From Nematopogon swammerdamellus (taxonomy: Eukaryota > Arthropoda > Insecta > Lepidoptera > Adelidae): a stretch of DNA of 64,000 bases. The notes below the pieces were generated by a model, which saw nothing but the letters and a program-made list of their open reading frames with translations, was not told the origin of the DNA and ran no database searches. Position numbers and translations under genes: made by a program. Positions 10,089 to 21,446 of the stretch are shown here, piece after piece (position 1 is the first letter of the stretch; the number at the start of each line of letters is the position of its first letter). The DNA lies in the NCBI GenBank assembly GCA_946902875.1, contig OX336340.1, forward strand, positions 9,715,566 through 9,779,565. The letters are read 5' to 3'.

Positions 10089-10178
10089 CGGTCGGGCCCT
10101 AGGGTAGGGACTCCCTAGGGCCCGACCGGAGGTCGTCCGGAGGTTTCTCTCCCTAGTAGGGAGAGAAACCTCCGGACG
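10089..10178. repeat. Twin perfect hairpins
   Basis: Two adjacent hairpins. The first has 16-bp perfect arms (10089-10104 / 10113-10128) with an 8-nt loop. The second has 21-bp perfect arms (10134-10154 / 10158-10178) with a 3-nt loop. Only 5 bp separates them, and both are rich in ccctaggg/ccctagtaggg. The second overlaps the end of a LINE coding remnant on the minus strand, so its left arm could be an inverted copy of that sequence. Confidence 0.85.
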
Positions 10179-10336
10179 ATGCTTGCAGTGTCGAGCAGGG
10201 CGGCCTTCTGTATGTGGCCCTTGACCCAACCACTCAGCGAGAGCCTCTCAAGGTGGTTGTCGAGGCTCTTCGCTATCAGCCCATGCGCTGATACGACTAT
10301 GGGCACAACGATCGTCGAGTCGACGACGGTCCACAA
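10115..10336 (-). mobile_element. Non-LTR retrotransposon polyprotein C-terminal fragment
   Basis: The minus-strand reading frame gives VVPIVVSAHGLIAKSLDNHL, then LSLSGWVKGHIQKAALLDTA and SIVRRFLSL. The '[IV]PIV[IV]S..G[LVI]I.KSL' plus 'IQKA.LL.T..IVRRFL' pattern is what I know from the C-termini of insect non-LTR reverse-transcriptase polyproteins. Only about 70 residues remain; the RT domain itself is absent. It is a dead fragment. Family is assigned from memory of the motif, not from a search. Confidence 0.6.
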
Positions 10337-10339
10337 TTA

Positions 10340-12012
10340 AATATTATTTTGTTATTACTATTATTTTCACGTTTTATCTTTGAATACTCCATATTAATAT
10401 CCATATTGATTCTATTTTAGAAATATACAAAGTTAATAGGAACACATTAAAAAATAAAACAAATATTATTTTATTATTTTTAGCTTACATACCTTAGTAA
10501 TTAGTTATTAAATACGTGTAGGTACATAGTTACCTAGTTAGTGTTTATTTTTTAAGTTCATTACCGATGTACCTACCTACCTACTTGTTACGCAATAACA
10601 TATTATTTTATTTCATATAAATATTATTATCAGGCATTAGTAATTAATTAGCTGATACGCAGTTAACATACATATAGATAAAATATTTCCTGATTCAGAC
10701 AAGGTATATCGAACAAATTGTGTTTAAAAAAATCGCAATAGTAATGCTTATCAATCAATGTAATGATTGGGCTAGTAATGGACTACATCTAAGACCTATC
10801 AATAGTGTTTTTTTATTATATTTATGTCGCTAAGCAGTTACATAATTCCAATGTATTAATTTTAATACAAATTTATAACTTCGTATTTAATTCTTTTGCT
10901 GCTACGAAATTACTCCCCAGATTATTTAGAAAATTAAAAAAGGCATGTACAGATATATTACTCTATACTTTGTGTCTGTCATGGATATTACCTTTGGTTT
11001 GGGGGCGTTAATTTATCGCTATAGTGACAACTGGGCATTATGGCTCCCTAATGAGAAGTCGCCCCAACCCTAGCTCGAAATACCAATTTCGCGATACAAT
11101 CGATGCAGTTATAGTCTGATAATGTTTGTGAACGTTTGGACATCTGTTCGTGCCAAATAACAATACATTATAGCGAATTTCGACGCCTTTAATATATCTT
11201 TTTCCATTATTGCTTTGAGAAGTGCGGAGGTTGGGAGGATAACGAAAAATATAATACATTTTATTTGGAAGGGGAATTATATATTTTTTCAATTGTAAGG
11301 AACTCGTGTTATAAAAGAAATGAGGTACCTGGTAGAATTGTATTGTATGTAGGTACATACTACATAATAGGTATGTATACTATGATTTAATTTGATACAA
11401 ACCTATGATATAAGGTATTGGTGAAACATAGATTTCCTTGTTTTGGTCCAGTGTTTTATTTTTTTCAAGTTTCGCCAGTATTTTTTTATTTTAATGCCGA
11501 TAGTGAGTGACCGATCTAATTAACATAATGCAACAGTTTATATTTTAATGCGTTATAAAAATAGATAATTAATGAGCTATGTGGAATTACGAATAATAAT
11601 ATAGGATTATGCAACTTTTTTAAACAACGACTAATCAAAATTCCGTAAATTCATAAGAAGATCAGAAAGTGTACTTCAAGTAAACATTCGAACAATATGT
11701 TTCCTTTAACTATAAAAAAAAATAGTGGGCCTTGCTTGTGCATTGATATTATCCCGAAAAGGATTATAATATCAACAATGACCTTGTGGTGGCCTCATTA
11801 ATTAGGTACCAGTGAAATTAGTAGCCCACAAATAAGTTTAGACTGTAACTAGTTTAATTTCCTTCAAGTTGTTCGATAGAACAGCAATCCCCAGCCGGGC
11901 GCGATGTGCCTTTTTTGCCCTGTACCTGCCTACACAGAGGGTTTTGTAGCCATTTCCTTCTTGGACGCGTAGGAAATGCTTGCAGCGATCACCTCTGACA
12001 GCGCGTGTTACA
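10340..12012. other. No gene seen
   Basis: Long AT-rich stretch. Short open frames (for example 10805-11011, 11038-11358) lack domains and splice context. A small inverted repeat lies at about 11745-11780 (tgatattat / ataatatca). Confidence 0.4.
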
Positions 12013-12150
12013 GGCAGACGGACGGACAGACGGACGGACGGACGGACGGACGGAAGGAAGGACAGACGGACACGTGGTCGATATTATAAGGGTCAAGGCC
12101 GGCGTTATTGGATAGTGGATAAGGAACCCGAAAAAGGAGCACAGTTCTAG
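12013..12150 (-). repeat. GGAC tract and end of a Lepidoptera-type repeat
   Basis: A (GACG/GGAC)n tract at 12013-12071 is followed by 'gatattataagggtcaagg' and 'ataaggaacccgaaaaagg'. Tract plus 'ggaaccc' is the same arrangement as one end of the repeats at 43428-43782 and 53558-54010. Confidence 0.5.
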
Positions 12151-12190
12151 CAGTTTCTAACACCTCAATTGCTTCATTCACATGACACCA

Positions 12191-12320
12191 GCAGGTCTAT
12201 TCTTATAAATTCTGACAGCGGAATCAGCGCTGTTGTGGCGCTGAGAGCCACTTACCAAAGTGGCTCTCAGCGCCACAACAGCGCTGATTCCGCTGTCAGA
12301 ATTTACAAGAATAGACCTGC
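12191..12320. repeat. Near-perfect 63-bp hairpin (4-nt loop)
   Basis: Left arm 12191-12253, loop acca, right arm 12258-12320. I find a single mismatch (ttataaa versus ttgtaaa). Such tight, young inverted repeats are either snap-back MITEs or potential hairpin-RNA precursors. Flanks show no clear target duplication. Confidence 0.9.
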
Positions 12321-13789
12321 AGGCCAGTAGCCACGCGCGTGCGGTCAGCTGACAGTTTGTATTGTATGATCTACGCACGCCACGCTCTGTCGCCATACAC
12401 ATTACACAGCTGTCGCTCTAATTGATTTAGTAGATTCGTGTGATTTATTGTATGATAGTGACGATGCGGACCATCAACCTGACGAGGATGAAAAGGTTGT
12501 CAATTGTCAAAATGTTAAAAGAAGTTCGGCAGTTAACAACATTGTAAAATGTTAGTGTGGGTGGACGCGCGACTTGTTAGTTGTGTTGTGATGCACTGGT
12601 CGTGTGCATTGGAAATGGTGTTATTATTGCAGTCTCTCAAACGTGACAAGTACAAATGTATCGTTACTTATACAGCAGAAGCATTTCTCGCAATCACAAT
12701 GAACGCTCGATGTGCTCGAAGCCGATTATCGGAATGTTTAAAATGAAAACATTAAACATTTTGAATGAAACAGCAACATTATTCAAGAATTTCGACAAAT
12801 GACATAAGTAAGTACCTACCAGGAATATCAGTAGAATAGCGATGTGCAGCATTGTGCAAGATGCAAGCAAGCTAAGCAAGCCCATAACAAGTAGAAGACA
12901 CCCCTAGATATTGTAAAAAGTTGTCTACTTTATCAAAGACTCTAGGTTTATAACTAACATGATATACACAAATACGAAAATAATATCGCAAATTGTCTTC
13001 TATTAAACCAAAATACATACAAACCCATGCGTTGTAATTTATCTCACGATGTGCTTAGCAATTTCATAACAGAGATTTGACAAGATATGACTTAATCATG
13101 GTAGAATGATCGACGTCATAGATCTTTGAAATGGTCTCCATCCATGATTGAGTCACTCCTTTGGCAATGTTAGACTAATGATCACGGTCTGCATTCTGAA
13201 GAAAACTAAAATTTGTTATTTTTCATTTCATATTTAAATAGTGCGCAATAAAGTGTTTCTATTCTATTCTGTTCATTTTTAAAAACTGTATAAATTTCAA
13301 ACATTTATGATGTTTAAGAAACTGTATAAAAGTTCACTGTCCAAACTAATTTTCCGAAAGGAAACGCGCCAAACGAAATGTTCATCCAATCAGCGGCACA
13401 GAAGTGCCTAAACTTTCTGATGCCATTTCCTGTTTCCTCTGCACCGTGGTGCGGCTCCGCCGCCGTGGCGAGTTGCTCAACCGAGTCGTTGCCGCTGTCA
13501 CGTCGCAGAAACGAGGCTCACCTCCGGTCGCAGCTCCGCTACACGAGACAACTAAATCTCCTCCTTACCAGACAACTTGACAACCGAAGCTTACACTCGC
13601 GCGCTGTGTAATTCACTTAATTCCACGGTTAACTATTAGTATTCGCTGCCGACTCAATTACTTGGACAAACTTCTTTAATTTAGTTAGACCCTCGCTTGA
13701 CTGGAGAACACTGCGTGGTCGAATTTAAATTACTTCTTTGGGTACTCTGAACTCTCCTAACATACGTAAGGCCTCCACTAGCATGCCTA
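12321..13789. other. No gene assigned; weak coding-like stretch
   Basis: From about 12369 to 12550 an ATG-less plus-strand frame reads ...ALIDLVDSCDLLYDSDDADH QPDEDEK..., ending at TAG. The acidic composition looks protein-like and could be a relic of a transposase N-terminus, but no family is recognised. A GC-rich patch (13440-13540) holds a 77-residue frame without features. Otherwise AT-rich. Confidence 0.2.
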
Positions 13790-13990
13790 TAGCCGGGACT
13801 CCAGGAGGCGTCCTACGGTATGATTGCTTGTAGTAGCGTGCATTGGAGTACCTGTCTAGCCCATCGGTTGCTGTGTTGGCGACAGATGTACCCAGCCCAC
13901 TGCTAATTCATCTTCCTAATTTTCTACTCAATGTCGACTACCTACTTTGGTTTTTTGTCGTATTTCCTCATAACTGATTTTATAGACCAA
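13790..13990 (-). mobile_element. RTE-type LINE C-terminal fragment
   Basis: Minus-strand remnant containing the complement of 'cagcccactgctaattcatc', 'ctactcaatgtcgactacct' and 'ggttttttgtcgtatttcct'. The layout parallels the LINE fragment at 21488-21925 (cccagcccactgctacttga, atatcgactactttggtgcg) and so represents a related, more decayed RTE lineage. No intact frame. Confidence 0.55.
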
Positions 13991-14652
13991 GGAAATGCAT
14001 TGCTCTTTCCATAACCCCAAAGCCACTTGCAACGTAACGTCTTACAAAAACGTAATCGCCTGCCCGCAAAGATTTACTGGGTGTAGGTAGAATCCCAAGC
14101 CCACCATGATCATCAATATATCAAAGAGTGCTAAATGAAGGAAACGGGAGAAGGAATCATTTATCGTGTCACACCTGTCCGAAAGGCAATCATAGAGTCC
14201 AAAGACTTTAATACCTATCAATACTTTTAATAGGTACGTTCTTAATCTGGCCGTGACTGTATAGATGCCGAGCTCTGCAATTACGAGAGAGAGATTTTCT
14301 TGAATTCTATCACTGCATCGAATCTGAATTTCATTGACGAAGTTCTTTAACAGTAATGCATTCAGGTTGATATTTATTTATATGTGAATGGTGGCTCGTG
14401 TCGACACACTTCAGGAATTCCTCATTCTGATAGTTCCAACGACATGAAACACTTCACAATACTACGCATAGCTTTAGAATTGGAAGTCCAACTAATCGCA
14501 TCAGTGGATGAACTAATAATAATACACATATATTTGTGTGGATATTTATCTATTATTAATCTAGGAATGTATTTGTATGTCATAGGCATTCAAAGTTTCA
14601 ATCAAGTAAGTTTATTCTATGGTGACACGCCTTCGTCGCGTTTCGGAGTACC
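13991..14652. other. No gene seen
   Basis: AT-rich. The 107-residue frame at 14384-14707 runs into the foldback element and has no recognisable domain. Confidence 0.35.
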
Positions 14653-14718
14653 GGAAAAAATAATGATTTTTTTAATATTAATATTATTTATAAAATTACA
14701 CAATTAATCAACAATACA

Positions 14719-14744
14719 GATATTTCGACTGTTGTCGTCATCAG
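14719..14744 (-). ncRNA. Hammerhead-like motif, left arm
   Basis: On the minus strand the order is CTGATGA, one extra base (C), a 3-bp stem GAC/GTC with loop AACA, then GAAA. This resembles the hammerhead core (CUGAUGA - stem II - GAAA), but the extra base and the short stem depart from the standard. Stems I and III were not established. Activity is unproven. Confidence 0.3.
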
Positions 14745-14884
14745 TGAAAATATAAGATATTATTAATGGTGTTGATATTTATGACATATGAGTGGTTGAT
14801 ATGGTGTATAAAAAAAACACCATATCAAACACTCATATGTCATAAATATCAACACCATTAATAATATCTTATATTTTCACTGAT

Positions 14885-14946
14885 CATCACGGTTGTTGTA
14901 GGTGATGTAGCCAATCGTGTCAGATTCCATAAAAAAAAAAAAAAAA
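14885..14946 (+). mobile_element. SINE-A 3' fragment inserted in foldback right arm
   Basis: Has catcacggttgttgtaggtg and gtgtcagattccat and a 16-nt A run, the SINE-A 3' end. Removing it, together with a 3-bp 'gat' repeat at the edges, restores the symmetry with the left arm. It splits the right-arm hammerhead-like motif (ctgat | gatgacgac). Confidence 0.9.
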
Positions 14947-15025
14947 GATGACGACAACAGTCGAAATATCTGTATTGTTGATTAATTGTGTAATTTTATA
15001 AATAATATTAATATAAAAAAATCAT

Positions 15026-15594
15026 CAAACAAACATTTTGTAAATAAAAATAATTTATTGGAAAAAATAATGGGTCTTTTTTTTCTTTCTATAATCTGTC
15101 GCCCGTTCTTTAGATATGCCCAGTCGTCAAACTTGAATGGCCTCAATCAAGGAGAAAATTTTCGGCTAGAGTCATTGCTCTCCCAAAACTAGATGCATAT
15201 TTGCAGTGTACTCGACTACATAGCAGTACGTACGAGCGACGCGACCGGCGTGCTGACTTGTCTAAACAATGTTTCACCAAGCCCGGATTGTAGAGTACAA
15301 GCTGAATCAATATGTGCGGACTCCAATTTGGTTCCAGCTCAGACACACATCTAACCTTCAAACACAACGGTTTTCGTTACGAAGAAATATTTTAGATCAC
15401 GTCTGACGGAGCATTTTGTCCAGTTCTCCATTGTTCATCAGCTGAGTTTTCATTTCATTGAGATTCAATTTCACAGTAAAGGGAATTACCAACATGTATT
15501 CTGTTCTTGTAATGTTTCTCTGCTGCATTCGTTACGGCATCCAAGTATTCGTATAGTGCTTTATATATTTGTAAGCTTCATTTTTGTTATTTTT
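15026..15594. other. No gene seen
   Basis: AT-rich. Two short open frames with no domain. Confidence 0.35.
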
Positions 15595-15964
15595 TATGGA
15601 AACTGACACGGTTGGCTACATCACCTACAACATCCATATCAGCCCATAACAGCGAGTGAACTAGGTGCCATGTCAGTGTTTCCCTTCATTTCATGTCGGC
15701 TACACTGAAGTGGACGGAAAACACGAACTATTTTACATAGCCGTTTCGACGGACGTTTCATTCAGTACGGTGGTACCAACCCGGGCGAGATAAACCCTAC
15801 CAACTAGTAAGATAAGAATGAAAGGGACCTAAAGTTTTACGTGGAATCCGAACCACGGTCAGCCTTCAACGGTCGAGCGGTCACCCATCCAAGTACTGAC
15901 CGCGCTCAGGGTTGATTAACAACAGTCGACCGACCGCATCACTGAGCTACCGAGGAGGCTGACA
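15595..15964 (-). mobile_element. SINE-A copy 7, best-preserved full-length copy
   Basis: Minus strand, about 370 bp, complete from the 3' end (ttatggaaactgacacggtt) to the head (ctgagctaccgagg). Read 5' to 3' on the minus strand the order is: A-box-like tagctcag (15941-15955 region), 5S-like internal control region at 15878-15906, T-arm-like cgtggttcggattccacg (15840-15857), then a SINE body about 240 bp long. It is useful as the family reference. Confidence 0.9.
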
Positions 15965-17482
15965 AACTCATGGGTATATATAATTGAGTAAAGCGTATCT
16001 CTCACGTAATATCTAAGTGTGTCAATGTAATCTGAATTGAATGAACGCTTAAAGCACCTCCACATCTCTTGAAGTATGCACCTGTACCTAATCCAGCGGC
16101 AGCGAAGGTCCGAGATATCCGAGATGTGTTCAACATAAGCAGTCTTCGAGATTGTTACAATAATAATTCAAATAAAATCGTTTTTACACGTTTCAAGGAG
16201 ATTAGCACGACATGGTTAGATTCGGGTGTTTGCGAGACCTTGCTTTTATTGGAACACTATATTAACGAGCCTCCGCTACATCGATGATCGCATTCAATTC
16301 ACCCACCCACACAACGGCGTATGACCAGTACGGGTAAAAATATTTTAGGTACTCACTATAACGAAGACAGCAGGTATTTAATAAAGTACATACTTTTACC
16401 AATTATTTTTTTGTGAGAGCCTTCGGTGAGCTATTTTCAAGATAATTGCAAAAAAATGTATCGCGGCTTCACTGAGATTGAGTCATGTCATGATCACTAA
16501 AAATTAAATGGTCGTGTAATTCATTCATATTATTTTTGAACATTACTTCCGAGGGATAAAAATCAAGCACAGAAGTTGCCAAAGCTAATCCTAAAATTAT
16601 GTAAATGCTCTCAATAGACCTGACGTGTAGGTGTGAACGCTCGCTTATAAAACCTCGTATAAAACGCAAGATTCGGGCAACCTTCGTGCATATTGATGCT
16701 TGACATCATTGTCAACTGGTAATTATATCCACTCACACACACACGACGACCGACGACGCTGCTAAAGTCAATATTGGGCGGTTCCATTACGGCAGTGTGT
16801 ACCTGCCTTATTCATTTTGGTAGATGCTGGTAGTTGTAGATCCCGCAAGTGTTTGAACAGCTCCCAAGTGCGGCGTGACTAATGCAAACCGTGTAATCTT
16901 CTCTTTCCTATCTACGTGTATGTTTGATCCTGTTTTATTAATAGAAACGTGTGCATTGCACAATAAAAGCGGAATGTATCTGAATTTCAACTGCAACCTG
17001 GAAACAAGTCTGGAAGAACGTTTTATCACCGTGACAATGTTTCTTCCAGATTGCTACGGTAGGTAATGCTATATTAGCGAACTGGAGCGTTGAGTGGCAG
17101 TCAATAAAGCAAGTCACTAGACGTGTCACTAATCAGATTAGTCTATGATCCGGCCACGTAGTGCGTTATTAATTTCCGACAAAACGAAACCATTATCATT
17201 ACGCAATCGCGCGTTTATATTATAAACGTGTCACGCCTCGCTTTGAACTGTAATTGGTTTATTTTGTCGTCCGCGCAGTGCGTGCGCCTGCGCAAACACG
17301 GGGCGCGAAATGGTCGGTTTACTTCTTTTGAGAGCTATATTTTTTAGACTGGATTTTTTGTTTAGATCTTTTAAAGATTATTCGCAAACTGCGTAAGACT
17401 TATGAAGATGTGAGATGATCTCGTCGACGATGTCGAGGATAATGTCAACGTGTTAGTGATGTAGAGTACTTTTAATATGGTG
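15965..17482. other. No gene seen
   Basis: Includes short open frames at 16069-16287 and 16808-17129 on both strands, overlapping and without domains. A GC-richer patch lies at 17260-17320. No splice-flanked exon recognised. Confidence 0.35.
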
Positions 17483-17600
17483 ATTGATAAATTTGCGTGG
17501 TGGTCGGTGTTGTGCTGTAATTTAGCAGAGTTCTTGCAGCGCAACACCGATTGCTCTGCTTACCCCGATTGTCGGAACTCAGCGTGTGTGATATGTATGT
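17483..17600 (+). repeat. Dispersed repeat X, copy 1
   Basis: Contains 'tggtcggtgttgtgctgtaa', 'cttgcagcgcaacaccgatt' and 'ctctgcttaccccgattgtc'. The same order of blocks occurs at 26040-26305 and 48395-48745, giving a three-copy family in the window; this copy has only the 3' part. Confidence 0.7.
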
Positions 17601-19097
17601 ATGTATGATTGATAAATTTAGGTACTATTGGATTGGAAAGTGTACATTTTACAATCATTAATTAAAAGTACCGTTGAAAATAAAGTTGTTCTAAACCTAA
17701 TTATACAACAAAATTAGATTAATTAATAAAATTAATGCGGTATTATTAACGACAAAGGAAGCTATAAACATTGTAGGTTAGGTATGGGCGGAAGAAGAAC
17801 TGGGGTAGATTAAACAGAATAGGCACATGCCTAGACGGGAAATGGCAAGCTTCACTGGGTCGCGTCTCGTGTGGTTCGTCTGCTCATCTGGCTTCTGTTG
17901 CATGTGGCTTGATCTATATTTTCATATTTTAGATATCTGTTTTAAGTATGTATGTAACTATCACACATATTTTTTTATAATGGAGATTTGAAGGAAATTA
18001 TTTTATATTATACAATATTGGTGCTAGTAAATCTATGTGTTCATTATTCATATAAGTGTTACTAATCGTTCATTTTATTTGAATCTTCTAAATTAGTTTA
18101 AATTTTCTCTCGTGTGTTGCCCCTAAACGTGCCGACCTATATGGTAATATATTCGATATCAAATATTAATTCAGACAGAACCTATTGTGCAAACATAATG
18201 TGTCGCTCAGAAAGCGCTACAGCGAGTAGCATCCCGCCTCCGCCGGCTAAAGCAATTTGCATACAATTAACACAACGGGTAGAAACTTCGTTAGAAGGGG
18301 TCGCAACAGTTGACACCGCGCTGACAGCTCGCCGTATATTTTATTCAGCTGCTAATAAGCGCACAGATTGCTTGTGGACCGCGCTGTTGGGTGCTATATG
18401 AAAAGTTGATTTTGTGGCATTGCTTTTATTTATGCAATATGGTAGAACTTTATTTAATTAAATGTCAATTAATTATTCCCTTGTGTTGTAGAGACGGACA
18501 GCTTGAACTCGCGAATAAAGTTCATGAATTTATTCATAAGCTGGCTGGTGAATTAAATTCATAAGATTTTATGCGCATTTTCATTTTTATAAAGTCGATC
18601 GAGCATTTATTTACTCGACAGACAGTGATGAAGATGAATATTATACGTAATGGTTAGTCTTTTCATGCAGGCGGTAGGTAGGTAAAGGTCTAAAACTAGG
18701 TAGGTGTGTACGTAAGTATTCCATGGGGAGTGCTCGGAGGAGCTGTTAATCGCGATCCCGCCGTACCCTTTCCACCTCCGCACCACGTGCACTGGGCAGG
18801 GATTGCATCCCTACACCACAGATTACTTAATAGTTACTTCGTAACAGATAAATCACTCCATAGAAAATGTTCCTACCTTCGGGCTTTAATAGCCTACTGG
18901 TTCACGTCGCCAATCGCTGCGTGCGAAAATGTACCTTAACGATCGAGTGTAAAGTGCTTATTGCTTTGCAGCTGCGCGCAGTTGCGTGGGCGAGCGTCTA
19001 TGTATACTTCGCGTGGCTGACGAATTTTCACTGAAATAGACCGCCGGCGGCCCGTCGGGCGGTAGGTAGTTAGCGCGCGCAAGTACATAGAGTGCGT
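17601..19097. other. No gene seen
   Basis: AT-rich DNA with a GC-richer end (18950-19090). Frames at 18114-18401 and 18706-18939 have no recognisable domain. Confidence 0.35.
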
Positions 19098-19380
19098 GAG
19101 GCCTGCCTACACGCTGGGCTTACCGCGGATGCTTATAAACCAAATCGGTTCTGCAAATCTTTCCTCTAGCTACAGAACCGGTAAACTCTGGAACGCTCTC
19201 CCTCCCTGCCCATATATTTCCCCCCAAGTACAGTCTCGGCTCCTTCAAGAGGGGCGTGAATGGGCACCTGTCAGGCCGGCATGGCATTCGCAACCCCCGC
19301 ATACGACCGAATGTACACGGGCGTCGTTAGACACCTTATGGATGGCTTGGCGCCATAATTCACGCTTTCAATAAAAACAT
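19098..19380 (+). mobile_element. CR1/Jockey-like LINE C-terminal and 3' end fragment
   Basis: One frame reads SSSYRTGKLWNALPP, the '(R)T..LWN.LP' signature near the C-terminus of CR1/Jockey-group reverse-transcriptase proteins, then frameshifts. Downstream are ggccggcatggcattcgcaa, tgtacacgggcgtcgttaga and an A-rich end. The same block recurs at 61222-61480 and partly at 24930-25010. Dead fragment. Confidence 0.65.
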
Positions 19381-19408
19381 TTTTTAAGTAGTGATGCTCT
19401 ACAGATCG

Positions 19409-19534
19409 CGCGCGATCTGAATGCAGTCGGGGCCTGGCCTGAGGTGAGGGGCGGGCACGCCTGTCCTCACACGCCCGCAGTGTATCTACTATTGCACGCT
19501 GGCGCATTCCTCATAGCTGCATTCAGATCGCGCG
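19409..19534. repeat. 18-bp inverted repeat around GC-rich spacer
   Basis: cgcgcgatctgaatgcag (19409-19426) and its exact complement (19517-19534) enclose about 90 bp. The arms include a self-complementary gatcgcgcgcgatc. Possible small foldback. Confidence 0.6.
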
Positions 19535-19615
19535 CGGACTGAAATTATCACTGATGCGGTGAAGAAAACACCACGAGCGAGGAAACTGTAGCTACATCTA
19601 AGAAAGAGCTACATA

Positions 19616-20065
19616 CAGTGTGTTAAAACGGCGAGTACATTAATTTCGCCAGCGCAATCCTCATGTTTTTCCTAGACAAAAAAGCACATAAAGTTTTTCT
19701 CTAAAGTGTCTAGTTTTCGAGATATGAATTTTTCAAATGTATGTTTTTGTCTAGTGTAATTTAACGCGTTGTTGCCCCGCCGCACCCTCCGCCTGCCGAC
19801 TTCCAGTCCTTCACTTACAAAGCTAACCCCCGCCCCTCCCGCCAACACCTCCGTCGGAGGCGCTCACGTCTCACCCCCTCTTCCCCACTCCGCGCCGCCC
19901 TGTTGTCATTAGATCATTTTTACACTAAAATAATCAATTAGTTTGTATGAAAACTGTAACTTTTTATTTATAGGGAGTTCAGAAAAAAGTTTTTTGACTT
20001 TTTTGTTTCTCTTAATCCCAATAATCATTTCCTAAATTTAATGTACTCGCCGTTTTTACACCCTG
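19616..20065. mobile_element. TIR element / MITE flanked by TA
   Basis: Terminal inverted repeats of about 33 bp: left cagtgtgttaaaacggcgag..., right end the complement of cagggtgtaaaaacggcgag..., both continuing 'tacattaa'. TA dinucleotides flank both ends (19614-15 and 20066-67). The 450-bp interior has no transposase frame. TA flanks suggest mobilisation by a Tc1/mariner-type transposase (inference). Confidence 0.7.
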
Positions 20066-20279
20066 TATACTCGGCAATATGAAACCGTTCTGCTTCCTCC
20101 TATTGCTTCTAAGCTGTTTCCCGACCACAATGAAATAGCCTTTAATGCAATGAGGATCGCTGTCCGGTAGTAGAATTAATTACAAAGGACTAACGACGAT
20201 GTTCCCAGCTGTCAATATTGAACCTATGTTATCTTTGAAATCTATCATGTTTTGTCAGCCTTGCTAGAACAACAACATA

Positions 20280-20580
20280 AATAATCGGAATATTGGCTGA
20301 AGTACTCATCTCAGTTCGCTCGCAGTAAGCGCAGGGGGCGTGAATGTGATCGTGAAAGAATTCGGATAGATAATCTCGTACCTAACGAGTTTGCACGCAC
20401 GCACTCGACACCACTCGAGGAAATGCACTCTACTCTAGAGCGCCGCGCATCCATGCTCCGCACTGCCACTCCGCCGCCTCCTCCCCGCCGAGTGCGACCT
20501 CCTCACCACACCCCGCGCCTCCTCCGCGCCGCCCGCCACGCTCCGCAACGCCTGGAGCACAGGAGTTAGGAATGGCTGGA
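20280..20580 (+). promoter_or_regulatory. GC/CT-rich block, possible promoter
   Basis: Contains an initiator-like ctcagttcg (near 20308) followed by a strongly C-rich, CpG-containing tract (20440-20550). Composition resembles promoter-proximal DNA in Lepidoptera, but no exon or splice signal was found. Weak call. Confidence 0.15.
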
Positions 20581-20756
20581 TTATTTATTACCTATGTGAA
20601 TTCTTTAATTTCTGGAATAGTTTATGTATAGTCAGCGCGTACGTTCGTGGCCTCCGGCAGGAAAGTGAGAATGGAATGTATAGTGCTGTGAATCAATCTC
20701 TGAAAGTCACGACATTTACGAAACCCCTTTTTTATTTATGACATTTTTCCCGCGGA

Positions 20757-20985
20757 AGCCTAGTACTAAGCCTACATCTTTGTTCGTCTGGTCTTCTGTC
20801 CTTCCAACATTTAAAGGGTTGTAACTTTTGAAACATCATAGGTAGCCGGTTGAAATTTCACAGAATAAGTAATATTATGGCGGATATCATAACAAATAAT
20901 AATAAACAAAAAAACTAAAAGTCTCAAAAATTGAGAAATACAAGAAAAGTATTTCAAGAAACACTCACTTGGCCGGTTTTATTTG
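20757..20985 (+). repeat. Lepidoptera-type GTCT element, decayed copy
   Basis: Follows the order seen at 53558-54010: gcctagtactaagcctacat, a degraded gtct tract, gggttgtaacttttgaaac, ataggtagccggttgaaatt, tcacagaataag, and finally cacttggccggttttatt. Non-coding. Confidence 0.65.
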
Positions 20986-21446
20986 CCGTTTTCACTGCTT
21001 TCAGCATACTTAGACTGTGTGTGTGTAAGCAGCCGGTAAAGCGGTCAAGTATATCTGCAATTTCTTTAAAAGACTAAACATTACAATGTTGTATTGTGAT
21101 CCATATTGACGTACATTTGCATACTTTATTTTAGATTTTTCCGATGTATGCTTTTTGGTGGGACAATCACGCACTCTTTTATTTTTTTAACAAATTTAAC
21201 AAAATAATAAAAACAAAATATGATTGTTTTCTCTGGATCAATAATATTCACACACACACCTCACTCCGCCAACACTCCGCCTTACCCCTCTTGTAAATTA
21301 CAGACGACCAGCACGCGTAGCTATGCCCAAAAGTTCAAAGGACGATTAAGACACAGCCAATAACACCACTCCTCGCGAAACCACGCTCAGAGATAGCTCG
21401 CACTTATAGTTTGTTAATGTAAAATGTTTTGGAGCAATAAAGTATT

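Larger units (their letters stand above)
14663..15025. mobile_element. Foldback element with hammerhead-like motifs, hit by a SINE
   Basis: Left arm 14663-14807 and right arm 14817-15025 are inverted copies around a 9-nt loop, with few mismatches. The right arm is 62 bp longer only because a SINE-A 3' fragment (14885-14946) is inserted in it. Each arm carries a TGATGA-N-hairpin-GAAA motif facing outward. A 13-bp direct repeat (ggaaaaaataatg, 14653-14665 and 15060-15072) lies around the element plus a 34-bp AT tail, a possible target duplication. Confidence 0.85.

Noticed and set aside
15840..15955. Functional tRNA or 5S rRNA gene
   Set aside because: tRNA-like and 5S-like boxes are present, but they sit inside a dispersed SINE with A-tail and target duplications in sister copies; no complete cloverleaf or full 5S sequence.
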